A DNA stretch of 64,000 nt, taken from assembly GCA_016793805.1 (NCBI GenBank), contig JAEUIZ010000039.1, positions 1 to 64,000 on the forward strand, read 5' to 3'. Below the pieces are notes generated by a model. It was not told the origin of the DNA. It was given only the letters and a program-made list of their open reading frames with translations, and ran no database searches. Numbering within the stretch: position 1 is the stretch's first letter; each line of letters starts with the position of its first letter. This DNA is from Phycisphaerae bacterium (GTDB lineage: Bacteria; Planctomycetota; Phycisphaerae; Phycisphaerales; UBA1924). The translations under genes were made by a program, and so were the position numbers. Of this stretch, positions 24,060-32,038 are shown in pieces.

Positions 24060-25142
24060 ATGAGCACGCCACCGCAACGTCTGACATCACGTCAAGAAAC
24101 GTGCCCACCGGCTGACCGCGAAGTGTGCCGCACGGGCGCGTCGTGCGTCGCGGCGATGCTGCTGGGGCTCTCGTCGTGCGCCGCGCCGGGGCCGGTGTTC
24201 CCGCCGCCCGATCCGCGGTATCGGTGGCCGCAGCCGCCCGACACGCCGAGGGTGCAGTTCGTGGGAGCGATCAGCACCAGCGCGGACCTCAAGCCCGCCA
24301 AGCGGCTGGGCGAGGCGATCTTCGGCGCGTCCCCGGCACACGGGATGCTCAGCCCGCTGGGCGTCTGCACCGACCGGGGCTCGCGCGTGTTTGTGGCCGA
24401 CAGCAACGCCCAGGTCGTCCACGTCTTCGACCTCGCGTCGCGCGGCTACGCGACGTGGAGGCCAGGCCCAAAGCAACCCAAGTTCTCTCAGCCCGTGGCG
24501 GTCGCGTGGGACCCGACGGGTCGGTTGCTCGTCGCCGACTCGGTCGAGGGCGTGCTGTTCGCCTTCGATCGAAAGGGAGCGTGTATCGGCGTGCTTGGAC
24601 GCGGCGTGCTGCAGCGCCCGTCCGGCATCGCCGTGGCTCCCGACCGCGTGCTCGTGGCCGACGCCGCCGCCCACCAGGTCGTCGTGCTCTCGTCCCGCGG
24701 CGATCTTGTCTCTCGCCTCGGCTCCCGCGGAACCGCTCCGGGCGAGTTCAACTTCCCCACCAATCTCGCCCTCGATTCGACGGGCCGCCTCTACGTCGCG
24801 GACACGCTCAACTTCCGCGTGCAGGTGTTCGACGCCGCCCTGCGACCCATCCGCCAGATCGGACGCAAGGGCGACATGCCCGGCACGTTCTCGCAGCCCA
24901 AGGGCGTGGCACTCGACGCGGACAACCACCTCTACGTCGTCGATGCGAACTTCGAGGCCGTGCAGGTCTTCGACGACACGGGCCAACTGCTGATGACGTT
25001 CGGACGCGAGGGCCACGGCCCCGGCGAGTTCTGGCTGCCGTCGGGCATCCACGTCGATCCCGCGGGCCGGGTCTGGGTCGCCGATTCATACAACAAGCGT
25101 GTGCAAGCGTTCCAGTACCTGAGGGAGGGCCAGACGCCATGA
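24060..25142 (+). CDS. NHL-repeat beta-propeller lipoprotein
   Basis: 360 residues from ATG 24060; GTG 24123 is an alternative that would shorten the N-region to a typical lipoprotein signal. Lipobox L-G-L-S-S-C. The mature part has six NHL-type blades (D-S-N-A-Q-V-V-H-V-F, D-P-T-G-R-L-L-V-A-D, D-S-T-G-R-L-Y-V-A-D, D-A-D-N-H-L-Y-V-V-D and others). It closely resembles the broken propeller at 20190: same P-P-D-x-P-R-x-Q-F-V-x-x-x-x-x-S-x-D entry. It is intact and its stop overlaps the ATG of the dodecaheme gene. It probably supports or caps the outer-membrane cytochrome complex; the mechanism is not established. Confidence 0.82.
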   Translation: MSTPPQRLTSRQETCPPADREVCRTGASCVAAMLLGLSSCAAPGPVFPPPDPRYRWPQPPDTPRVQFVGAISTSADLKPAKRLGEAIFGASPAHGMLSPLGVCTDRGSRVFVADSNAQVVHVFDLASRGYATWRPGPKQPKFSQPVAVAWDPTGRLLVADSVEGVLFAFDRKGACIGVLGRGVLQRPSGIAVAPDRVLVADAAAHQVVVLSSRGDLVSRLGSRGTAPGEFNFPTNLALDSTGRLYVADTLNFRVQVFDAALRPIRQIGRKGDMPGTFSQPKGVALDADNHLYVVDANFEAVQVFDDTGQLLMTFGREGHGPGEFWLPSGIHVDPAGRVWVADSYNKRVQAFQYLREGQTP

Positions 25143-26821
25143 GAGTCCGCCGAATCGATGCCGCTCGCGTGCTTGTTGCTGCCATGGTCGCGGGTGGCGT
25201 GGCCTGGCGCGCGGCCGCGCAGCCGACGAGCGTCGTCACGAGCCCGCACAATCTCTCGGCCGGCGGCCCCGGCGCGATCCGCGCGACGATCGAGGACCAG
25301 GTCTGCATCTTCTGTCATGCGCCGCACAACTCCTTGCCGGTGCGCCCGCTGTGGAATCGCTCGATGCCGGCGGACGCGTATCTGATCTATACAAGCCGCG
25401 CGCTGGACGCGAGGCCGGGCCAGCCGACGGGCGCGTCCAAGATGTGCCTGTCGTGCCACGATGGGACGATCGCGCTGGGGAGCGTGGTGTCGCGCGGGAC
25501 GCCGATCCAGATGGCCGGGGGGCTCACGACGATCCCGCATGGCACGACGAACCTGGGGACGGACCTTCGTGACGACCATCCGATCTCGTTCCGGTTCGAT
25601 GCCTCGCTCGCGGCGAAGGACCCCAAGATCAAGCCGCCCGGGAGCCTCCCGCACGAGGTGCGACTGGACCCGAACGGGGAGTTGCAGTGCACCTCGTGCC
25701 ACGATGCGCACAACAACTCGCTCGGGACTTTCCTGGTGATGCGCAACACGAACTCGGAACTGTGCGTCTCGTGCCACCAGGTGGGGCGGACGACGGTGAG
25801 CGGGCATGGCCAGTGCATCGCGTGCCACCAGTCGCACACGGCCCCGAGCGGCCCGTACCTGCTCCGCCGCCAGACGATCGCGGACACCTGCCTGCGGTGC
25901 CACTCGGGTTTGACGCCCGGCGCGGCGAACGTGTCGCCCGACTTCATGAAGGCGTCGGTCCACGAGACCCGGAGCCCGGTGGACCCGCCCATGCCGATGA
26001 GCGAGCATGCCGCGTGCACGGACTGCCACGAGCCGCACACGATGGGACGCGGGCGCGGCATCGCGCCGGCGGCGCACCCGAACATGGGCCGCGTCTCGGG
26101 CGTGAGCGCGTCCGGCTCGGTGATCGTGGCGGCGATGAACGAGTTCGAGGCGTGCTTCAAGTGCCACGCCGATGGCTCGACGCGTCAGCCGACCGTCCCG
26201 AGGCGGATCGTGCAGAACAACACGCGTCTGGAGTTCAGCCCCTCGGCCGCGTCATACCACCCGGCTCAGGCGCCGGGTCGCAACCCGGATGTCCCGAGCC
26301 TCCGCGCCGGATGGACCACCTCGAGCGTGATCTACTGCAGCGACTGCCACAACGCGCAGCCGCCCGGGCAGGCCAGCGCCGGCCCGCGCGGCGTGCACGG
26401 CTCAAACCACGCGCCCGTGCTCGCCGCCCGCTACGAGACGGGCGACCGTATCTCCGAGAGCGCGTCGGCCTACGCGCTCTGCTACTCGTGCCACGATCGC
26501 GCCAGCATCCTCGGCGACGCGTCGTTCCCCGGGCATCGCAAGCACGTCGTCGAGGCGCGAACATCCTGCGCGACCTGCCACGACGCGCACGGCATCGCCT
26601 CCAGCCAGGGCACGCCCATGTCCAACAGCAACCTCATCAACTTCGCGTCAAACGTCGTCCTGCCCGATCGCGTCACCGGTCGGCTCGAGTTCCGCGACCG
26701 CGGGCTCTTCGCTGGCGAGTGCTTCCTCTCGTGCCACGGCGTCGATCACTCGCCCAAGCGCTACCCCGAAGACCGCGGCTCGCTGCAACCGAGGACCGTG
26801 CCGCAGGGCAGGGCACGCTAG
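25139..26821 (+). CDS. Dodecaheme c-type cytochrome
   Basis: 560 residues. Signal peptide (M-R-V-R-R-I-D-A-A-R-V-L-V-A-A...A-A-A-Q). Eleven CxxCH sites (CIFCH, CLSCH, CTSCH, CVSCH, CIACH, CLRCH, CTDCH, CFKCH, CSDCH, CYSCH, CATCH) and one CX3CH (C-F-L-S-C-H) near the C-terminus. Residues about 30-215 match the tetraheme protein at 19402 (W-N-R-S-M, S-C-H-D-G-T-I-A-L-G, D-L-R-D-D-H-P-I). Start overlaps the propeller stop (ATGA), so it is the last gene of the conduit operon. Likely the extracellular or barrel-embedded cytochrome. It converges with the 14-heme gene with a 4-base overlap. Confidence 0.88.
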   Translation: MRVRRIDAARVLVAAMVAGGVAWRAAAQPTSVVTSPHNLSAGGPGAIRATIEDQVCIFCHAPHNSLPVRPLWNRSMPADAYLIYTSRALDARPGQPTGASKMCLSCHDGTIALGSVVSRGTPIQMAGGLTTIPHGTTNLGTDLRDDHPISFRFDASLAAKDPKIKPPGSLPHEVRLDPNGELQCTSCHDAHNNSLGTFLVMRNTNSELCVSCHQVGRTTVSGHGQCIACHQSHTAPSGPYLLRRQTIADTCLRCHSGLTPGAANVSPDFMKASVHETRSPVDPPMPMSEHAACTDCHEPHTMGRGRGIAPAAHPNMGRVSGVSASGSVIVAAMNEFEACFKCHADGSTRQPTVPRRIVQNNTRLEFSPSAASYHPAQAPGRNPDVPSLRAGWTTSSVIYCSDCHNAQPPGQASAGPRGVHGSNHAPVLAARYETGDRISESASAYALCYSCHDRASILGDASFPGHRKHVVEARTSCATCHDAHGIASSQGTPMSNSNLINFASNVVLPDRVTGRLEFRDRGLFAGECFLSCHGVDHSPKRYPEDRGSLQPRTVPQGRAR

Positions 26822-28196
26822 CGGACGGACGCCTTCGGCTTCTCTGGCGTCGTCGGCAAGGGCGGCATGCCGATGGGCGTCACGCGGTCGTACGTCTGCA
26901 CCTTGTGGCACCCCGGCGAGCAGGACCCCCCCGTCATCGTCGGCGTGAAGTTGATCGGGAGTTTCCACTGTCCGTAGGCCACCGTATCCGCGATCTGGGC
27001 CTCGAAACGGCTCGCATGGACCGAGTGGCACGCCCGACACGATCGGCCCTGCGTCGGGCCCGTCACGTGCACATAGTGCAGGTTCCGCGTCCCGTCCCTG
27101 AAACGCGTCTCCTTCTCCGCCGTCGCCTGCACCGCCAGCCCGCGATCGTGGCACTTGAAACAGAGCGCGTACGCCTCGTCCGTGAACTTCTGGTAGAACG
27201 CCGCGGGATACGGCGTCACGAGCAGTTGCGCGTTCGCCCCGCCGTGCACCGCGTGGCTCGCGCCGCACTCGCCCTTCTCGATCGGGCCGTGCTTGTGCAT
27301 CGAGGCGTTACCCAGATCGGCGACCGACGCCACCCTCCGCGCCTTGTCGACGACGATCGGCTTGTTGTGGCACGCCAGGCACGATCCGATCGTGTCCCGG
27401 CTCAACTGCTTGGCGTGGTCGCTGGCGTGCGCGGTGTGGCAGTTCAGGCACGACCTCGCGTCTGTCAGCGCGCCGTGCGGGTGCGAAGCGCTCGCCGCCT
27501 GCTTGCCCACCTCCTGGTGGCACGACACGCACAACTCCGCCGGCGAGAGTCTGAGCGCGCTCGCGTGGTCCGACGCGTGCGGGGCGTGGCACTGGAGGCA
27601 ATCGCCCTCGGCCGGCTTGTGCGCGTGGGCCTTGCCCGCGACCTGCTTCCCGACCTCGGCGTGGCACATGAGGCACAACTCCCGCTTCGCCGCGGCAGCA
27701 GACGCTCGTGGTCCGAGGCGTGCGCCTTGTGGCACGCGAGGCAGTCCGTCGCCCCCGGGCCGTGCGCGTGCGCGCCCTTGAGCACGTCCTTGTGGCAGTC
27801 CATGCACAGCGTCCGAACGGGGTCCTTCTTCAGCAGCGTCCGCGCCGCGCCCCCGTGCGGGTCGTGGCAACTCGTGCAGTCGCCCTTGGCGACGGGCTCG
27901 TGCACCACCCGTCCTTCCGGGCCGGCCTTGTCGATGTGGCAAAGCGCGCACAACTCCCGCCCCGTGCGCTTCATGTCGAACGTGTGCTTCGCCACGTCCG
28001 CGTACTGATGGCACGCGTCGCACGCCTGCACCGCCGTCGGGCCGTGCAGGAAGGCGTGGTTCATCTGCGAGGCGTGGCATCCCGAAGCCGTGCAATCGCT
28101 CGTCCGCGCGCTGGGCCTGGCCGGGGAACTGGGGAACGTTGGAGGCTGTCCCAACGCCGCGCCGGCCAGCACCGCGATGAGCGCCGCGACCCTCAC
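26818..28196 (-). pseudogene. Large multiheme cytochrome (14 heme sites), interrupted by one frameshift
   Basis: GTG 28196 overlaps the NapC-like gene stop and encodes a signal peptide (V-R-V-A-A-L-I-A-V-L-A-G-A-A-L-G-Q). The first frame holds CX4CH (C-T-A-S-G-C-H), CDACH, CALCH, CTSCH, CMDCH and CLACH, ending in D-H-E-R-L-L near 27700. The protein clearly continues in another minus-strand frame as A-A-K-R-E-L-C-L-M-C-H, with CLMCH, CLQCH, CVSCH, CLNCH, CLACH, CFKCH, CRACH and a CX3CH (C-S-P-G-C-H). One missing base near 27693-27702 explains the break. A further site has decayed to C-G-A-S-H (second Cys to Ser). Paired CxxCH motifs with intervening H-A-S-D-H phrases suggest a periplasmic electron conduit fed by the upstream quinol-oxidising cytochrome. 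Confidence 0.75.
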
Positions 28197-29686
28197 GACC
28201 CGCCGTCCTTCGCCTTGGCGGGCGCGATCTTGGCGCGGGCCTGCTCCAGCAACTGCTGCGTGTACTTCGGGTTGTGCACGCCCCAACTGCCGTCGAGCCG
28301 CACCAGTTCCATGAGTCGGCGTGCCTCCTCGACCGCCCTGGGGTCGGCGCCGGTCGCGGCCTTGAGTTCCTCCGCCACGCGGTCATAGAGCGCCCGAGTC
28401 GTCTTCTGCCAGAGCGGGACCATCTGCGCCCCCAGCCCCGGCTTATGGCACGCGTCGCACGCCTCAGGCACCGCCGCCGCCACCGTCGCGCCGCTGTCGG
28501 GCTTGACGCTCACCGCCCGCTTCGAGACGTGGCATCCGGTGCAATCGACGTGCACGAGGAACATGGGGCTCACGGCGAGCGTCCCATCCGCCGCCCGGTG
28601 CGCGCTCGCCGCGAGGTACTCGTCACGCTGCACCGAGTGCTGGTCCTGGTGGCACTTCCGGCAGTCGAACTGCTCCATCGCGGCGGTCTGGGCCGCGGGC
28701 CCGTGCTGCATCGTCCCGTGGCAACTGAAGCACTCGATCTTGTGCCTCCCCGCGGCGTGGATGTGGCGCAACTCCGCCGCCGGTCGCGTGTTCTCGACCC
28801 CGAACGTGTGGCACGCGAGGCATCGTCCGTCGGCGATGGGCTCGGGCGTGGCGGTGGCGCTGCGGTGGCACGACTCGCACGCCGCCCCATACGACAGGTA
28901 CTCCGCGTGATCGACCTTCAGCCCGTGCCGCTCGATGATCCCCTTGGGCGGGTCGTGGCAGGCCGTGCAGGCGTTGGGCGGGACGAGCCCACCCTTGCCC
29001 GCGCTGCCGTGTGGCGCGGCCGGCGCCGGCTGGGACAGCGCGTCCGGGGCGACAACCGTGTGGCCCACGCGCACGGCCATGCGCAGCATCCCGCCCGAGG
29101 CGCCGCCCGGCGCGGCCGCTTCGCCCGTGCTCGGGCCTCCGCTCGCCGCCCGTCGCTCGCTCTCGACGAGGTGGCAGTTGATGCACATCTCCTTGTTTAC
29201 CTCGAAGTGCTCGTTGCCCTTCACATGCGAGTGGCACGTCCCGCAGGCCAGTTTGATCCCCGAGTACTCCAGGTCGAGGTGCTTGTCGTGACGGAACTTG
29301 AACGTCCCCTCGGTCTTCGACGTGTTCCGCACCTTCTCGATGCTGTGGCATCCCGGTCGCGTGCACGCCAACTGGCTCACCGCCGCCGACGGCTTGGTCG
29401 AGGTCCGATTCAGCACGTCGTCCACCACCTGGCCCAGCCCGTTGAACTTCGCGGCAAGGAAACTATCCACACCGGGCGAGATGTGGCACTTCACGCACTC
29501 GACATCCTTGTGCTTGCCCTGGGTCCAACTCTGGTAGTACGGCCCCATGATGTGGCAACTGTTGCAGAAGAAACTCTGCGACGTGAGTTCGACGCTGGCC
29601 ACGCTGAACACCACAAACCCCACGCCGCCGTAGAGCGTCAATCGCTGCCAGCGCTTCCGCGGACGGATTCGTTGCCAAAGACCCAT
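28193..29686 (-). CDS. NapC/NrfH-like membrane multiheme cytochrome (12 heme sites), putative quinol dehydrogenase
   Basis: 497 residues. One N-terminal transmembrane anchor (about 16-36) is followed by F-F-C-N-S-C-H-I-M-G-P-Y-Y and V-K-C-H-I-S-P-G, the start pattern of NapC/NirT/NrfH proteins that take electrons from quinol at the inner membrane. Heme sites: CNSCH, CVKCH, CX4CH (C-T-R-P-G-C-H), CGTCH, CINCH, CTACH, CESCH, CLACH, CFSCH, CRKCH, CTGCH, CDACH. Much longer than tetraheme NapC, so a periplasmic wire seems fused to the quinol module. The ATG is preceded by GGAGG; a G14 run and a sigma54-type promoter lie further upstream. Likely electron entry point of the locus. Confidence 0.88.
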   Translation of the reverse strand: MGLWQRIRPRKRWQRLTLYGGVGFVVFSVASVELTSQSFFCNSCHIMGPYYQSWTQGKHKDVECVKCHISPGVDSFLAAKFNGLGQVVDDVLNRTSTKPSAAVSQLACTRPGCHSIEKVRNTSKTEGTFKFRHDKHLDLEYSGIKLACGTCHSHVKGNEHFEVNKEMCINCHLVESERRAASGGPSTGEAAAPGGASGGMLRMAVRVGHTVVAPDALSQPAPAAPHGSAGKGGLVPPNACTACHDPPKGIIERHGLKVDHAEYLSYGAACESCHRSATATPEPIADGRCLACHTFGVENTRPAAELRHIHAAGRHKIECFSCHGTMQHGPAAQTAAMEQFDCRKCHQDQHSVQRDEYLAASAHRAADGTLAVSPMFLVHVDCTGCHVSKRAVSVKPDSGATVAAAVPEACDACHKPGLGAQMVPLWQKTTRALYDRVAEELKAATGADPRAVEEARRLMELVRLDGSWGVHNPKYTQQLLEQARAKIAPAKAKDGGS

Positions 29687-29704
29687 CTGGCCTCCATTGG
29701 AGGT

Positions 29705-29718
29705 GGGGGGGGGGGGGG
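29705..29718. repeat. G14 homopolymer in the leader of the NapC-like operon
   Basis: Fourteen consecutive G residues (plus strand), 19 bases upstream of the NapC-like start and downstream of its predicted sigma54 promoter. On the transcript it is a C14 run. Such tracts are prone to length change. Confidence 0.92.
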
Positions 29719-29787
29719 AAGGGAGCGGAAGACGCCGGCGACCAACGTTCGGCGTGTCCCGCCATGCGAAGATCCGTCGGGAACGCC

Positions 29788-29803
29788 TGCATACCCCGTG
29801 CCA
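29788..29803 (-). promoter_or_regulatory. Sigma54 (-24/-12) promoter candidate of the NapC-like operon
   Basis: Minus strand TGGCACG-GGGT-ATGCA: perfect -24 element, one mismatch in the -12 element, correct GG/GC spacing. Predicted start near 29777, giving a leader of about 90 bases that includes the homopolymer. Confidence 0.62.
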
Positions 29804-29839
29804 CCAGCAAACGCTCGCACCACTGGTCCAACCGAGCCC

Positions 29840-29891
29840 GGTTCCCAGTCTGGAGAATCGTGCGTATCGTCGGTTCCCAGTATTGGGCTAT
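29840..29891. promoter_or_regulatory. Two GGTTCCC repeats between divergent sigma54 promoters
   Basis: CGGTTCCCAGT occurs at 29839-29849 and again at 29871-29881, 32 bases apart (about three helical turns). Each is followed after 6 bases by a weaker inverted half (GAGAATC, GGGCTAT). Relative to the two predicted starts the site centres fall near -73 and -105 on both sides, a symmetric position suitable for an enhancer shared by the two promoters. Confidence 0.5.
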
Positions 29892-29928
29892 TCCCTCTCC
29901 GGACGTCCGTTCAGGCCCGGCGAGTCCC

Positions 29929-29944
29929 GGGCACCCCATTTGCA
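29929..29944 (+). promoter_or_regulatory. Sigma54 (-24/-12) promoter candidate of the regulator operon
   Basis: GGGCACC-CCAT-TTGCA: two mismatches to TGGCACG-N4-TTGCW, both outside the essential GG and GC doublets, which are correctly spaced. Predicted start near 29955, 17 bases before the ATG at 29972. Confidence 0.58.
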
Positions 29945-29971
29945 CGAGTTATCCGCATCGTGGAGTCAGCC

Positions 29972-30565
29972 ATGAAGCGAATCGTCTTCTCTGCCGCGTG
30001 CGTGGGTGCGATCGGATGCGTGGTGTTGGCCCAGCAGCCCGGGAAGCAGAAACTCCCGGCAGGCCATCCCGGTGCCGCCGAGCCGCGTGCTGCGTGGCCC
30101 GCGCCCAAGCCTGCCGATGTCTCGACGATCGACGGATTGGTGGCCGCGATGTACGCCGCGCCCGCCGGCGCCCCGGGTGAGCCGCGGGATTGGGACCGCT
30201 ACCGCTCGCTCTTCTTGCCCGACGCGCGGCTTGTGGCATCCCGCCCCGGCGAGGGCGATGCCGCGGTGGCGATGTTCCTGACCATCGGCGACTACATCGA
30301 CGCGAACAAGACGTACTTCGAGAAGGGCGGGTTCATGGACAAGGAGATCGCCCGCCGGACGGAGCAATACGGGAACATCGCCCACGTCTGGAGCACCTAC
30401 GAGTCGCGGCACAAGCCCGACGATCCCGAGCCCTATGTTCGCGGAATCAACAGCATCCAGGTGCTCAAGGACTCGGGTCGCTGGTGGATCGTCAACGTGT
30501 TCTGGGATTACGAGCGGGCCGAGACCCCGATCCCGGAGCAGTACCTCAAGTCTCCCGCAAAGTAG
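29972..30565 (+). CDS. Exported NTF2/SnoaL-like protein
   Basis: 197 residues. Signal peptide M-K-R-I-V-F-S-A-A-C-V-G-A-I-G-C-V-V-L-A-Q, then a Pro/Ala-rich spacer. From residue about 50 comes an NTF2-like alpha+beta cone: D-R-Y-R-S-L-F-L-P-D-A-R-L, a middle helix around M-F-L-T-I-G-D-Y-I, V-W-S-T-Y-E-S-R, and the final strand G-R-W-W-I-V-N-V-F-W-D. NTF2-like domains bind small ligands or catalyse isomerisations; no catalytic residues can be assigned. It is the first gene of the operon with the sigma54 activator 24 bases downstream, so it may be a periplasmic ligand sensor or target. Confidence 0.75.
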   Translation: MKRIVFSAACVGAIGCVVLAQQPGKQKLPAGHPGAAEPRAAWPAPKPADVSTIDGLVAAMYAAPAGAPGEPRDWDRYRSLFLPDARLVASRPGEGDAAVAMFLTIGDYIDANKTYFEKGGFMDKEIARRTEQYGNIAHVWSTYESRHKPDDPEPYVRGINSIQVLKDSGRWWIVNVFWDYERAETPIPEQYLKSPAK

Positions 30566-30589
30566 CGTCCGCCCGGGCGGGGCTTCCCA

Positions 30590-31969
30590 ATGGCAACCAT
30601 TCTCCTGGTTGATGACGAGCAGTTGCTGCGAGAGTCGCTCGCGGCCCTTCTCCAGAAGGAGGGCTATCAGGTCGTCCAGGCGCCGGACGGCCGCGCGGCC
30701 TACGACGCCGCGCTCGCGCAGGTCTTCGACCTCGTCGTCACCGACATGCGCATGCCGACGATGGACGGCACGGCGCTCCTGGGCCACCTCCAGCAGGTCT
30801 GCCCGCAGACGCCCGTGATCGTGATGACGGCCTTTGGGACAGTGGAGACGGCGGTGAGCGCGATGCGCTCCGGGGCCGTGGACTACGTCCTGAAGCCGGT
30901 GCAGTTCGAGGACCTGTTGCTTCGCGTTCGGCGTGCCCTGGAGATCGGGGAGATGCGACGCGACCGGCGCATCCTCACCGAGCAACTCGCGGCCACCAGC
31001 ACCTTCCACAACCTCATCGGCGAGTCGCCCCCCATGGCCCGGCTGTTCGAGTTGGTGCGCAAACTCTCGGCGGTGCGGAGCAGCGTGCTGATCGTCGGCG
31101 AGTCCGGGACCGGGAAGGAACTCTTTGCCCGCGCGATCCACTACAACGGGGTCACGCGCGACAAGCCCTTCGTGGCCGTCAACTGCGGCGCGATCCCCGA
31201 GTCGCTCATCGAGTCCGAACTCTTCGGGCATCGCAAGGGCGCGTTCACGGGCGCGATCAAGGACCGCATCGGGTACTTCGAGGCCGCCAACGGCGGGACG
31301 CTCTTCCTCGACGAGATCTCGTGCCTGCCCCAGGCCGTGCAGAGTTCGCTCCTGCGGGCGCTGGAGGAGCGGGTCGTCGTCCCGGTGGGCGACACGAGGC
31401 CCAGGCCGATCGACGTGCGGATCATCGCGGCCTCGAACCAGGACCTCGCCGAACTCTGCAAGGAGGGCAAGTTCCGCGAGGACCTCCTCTATCGCCTCGA
31501 TGTCGTCCGCCTGCGGCTTCCCCCTCTGCGCGAGCGCCGACAGGACATCCCGCTCCTGGCTCGGCACTTTCTCGACAAGTACTCCCGCGAGATGAACAAG
31601 CCCGTGGCCGGGGTGAGCAACGCCGCGATGCGGGCCCTGCTGGAGCACGAGTGGCGTGGGAACGTGCGCGAGTTGGAGAACGTGATCGAGCGGGCCGTGA
31701 TCTTCGCCGAAGGGCGTGACATCGAGGCCGCGGACCTTCCCTTCCGCACCGCCGCCGAGCCCGCGGCGGAAACCGGGGAGAGCCTCAAGCAGGCGTTGGC
31801 GGGATTCGAGCGGCAGCACATCATCGACGCGCTCCGACGCCACAACTACGACAAGACCGAGACGGCTCGGCACCTCGAGATCGGCGTTTCCAGCCTCTAC
31901 CGCAAACTCGACGAACTCAACATCCCTAAGGACCTGCGCGACCTCGAAGCCAGGCCGGCGCCCCACTAG
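30590..31969 (+). CDS. NtrC-family sigma54-dependent response regulator
   Basis: 459 residues. Receiver (1-120) with acidic pair D-D-E and phosphoacceptor Asp52 (V-V-T-D-M-R-M-P). AAA+ domain with Walker A G-E-S-G-T-G-K-E (170-177), the sigma54-contacting G-A-F-T-G-A loop (217-222) and Walker B T-L-F-L-D-E-I. The C-terminal Fis-type helix-turn-helix contains Y-D-K-T-E-T-A-R-H-L-E-I. All residues needed for an ATP-driven sigma54 activator are present. Several sigma54-type promoters lie in front of cytochrome and ccm operons in this window, so it is the obvious candidate regulator. Its own operon also starts at such a promoter, implying autoactivation. Confidence 0.93.
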   Translation: MATILLVDDEQLLRESLAALLQKEGYQVVQAPDGRAAYDAALAQVFDLVVTDMRMPTMDGTALLGHLQQVCPQTPVIVMTAFGTVETAVSAMRSGAVDYVLKPVQFEDLLLRVRRALEIGEMRRDRRILTEQLAATSTFHNLIGESPPMARLFELVRKLSAVRSSVLIVGESGTGKELFARAIHYNGVTRDKPFVAVNCGAIPESLIESELFGHRKGAFTGAIKDRIGYFEAANGGTLFLDEISCLPQAVQSSLLRALEERVVVPVGDTRPRPIDVRIIAASNQDLAELCKEGKFREDLLYRLDVVRLRLPPLRERRQDIPLLARHFLDKYSREMNKPVAGVSNAAMRALLEHEWRGNVRELENVIERAVIFAEGRDIEAADLPFRTAAEPAAETGESLKQALAGFERQHIIDALRRHNYDKTETARHLEIGVSSLYRKLDELNIPKDLRDLEARPAPH

Positions 31970-32038
31970 CGCACTCTGGCCCACGCTTTGCATCCTCTCC
32001 CGGCGGCGATGCTCTCCATGCCGCTCAGAGGATCCTCC

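Noticed and set aside
27465..28196. Two separate cytochrome genes at 26818-28196 rather than one
   Set aside because: The downstream frame has no start codon with a signal peptide, and the heme-motif spacing and D-H-E-R / A-S-D-H phrases continue smoothly across the break; a one-base indel is simpler.
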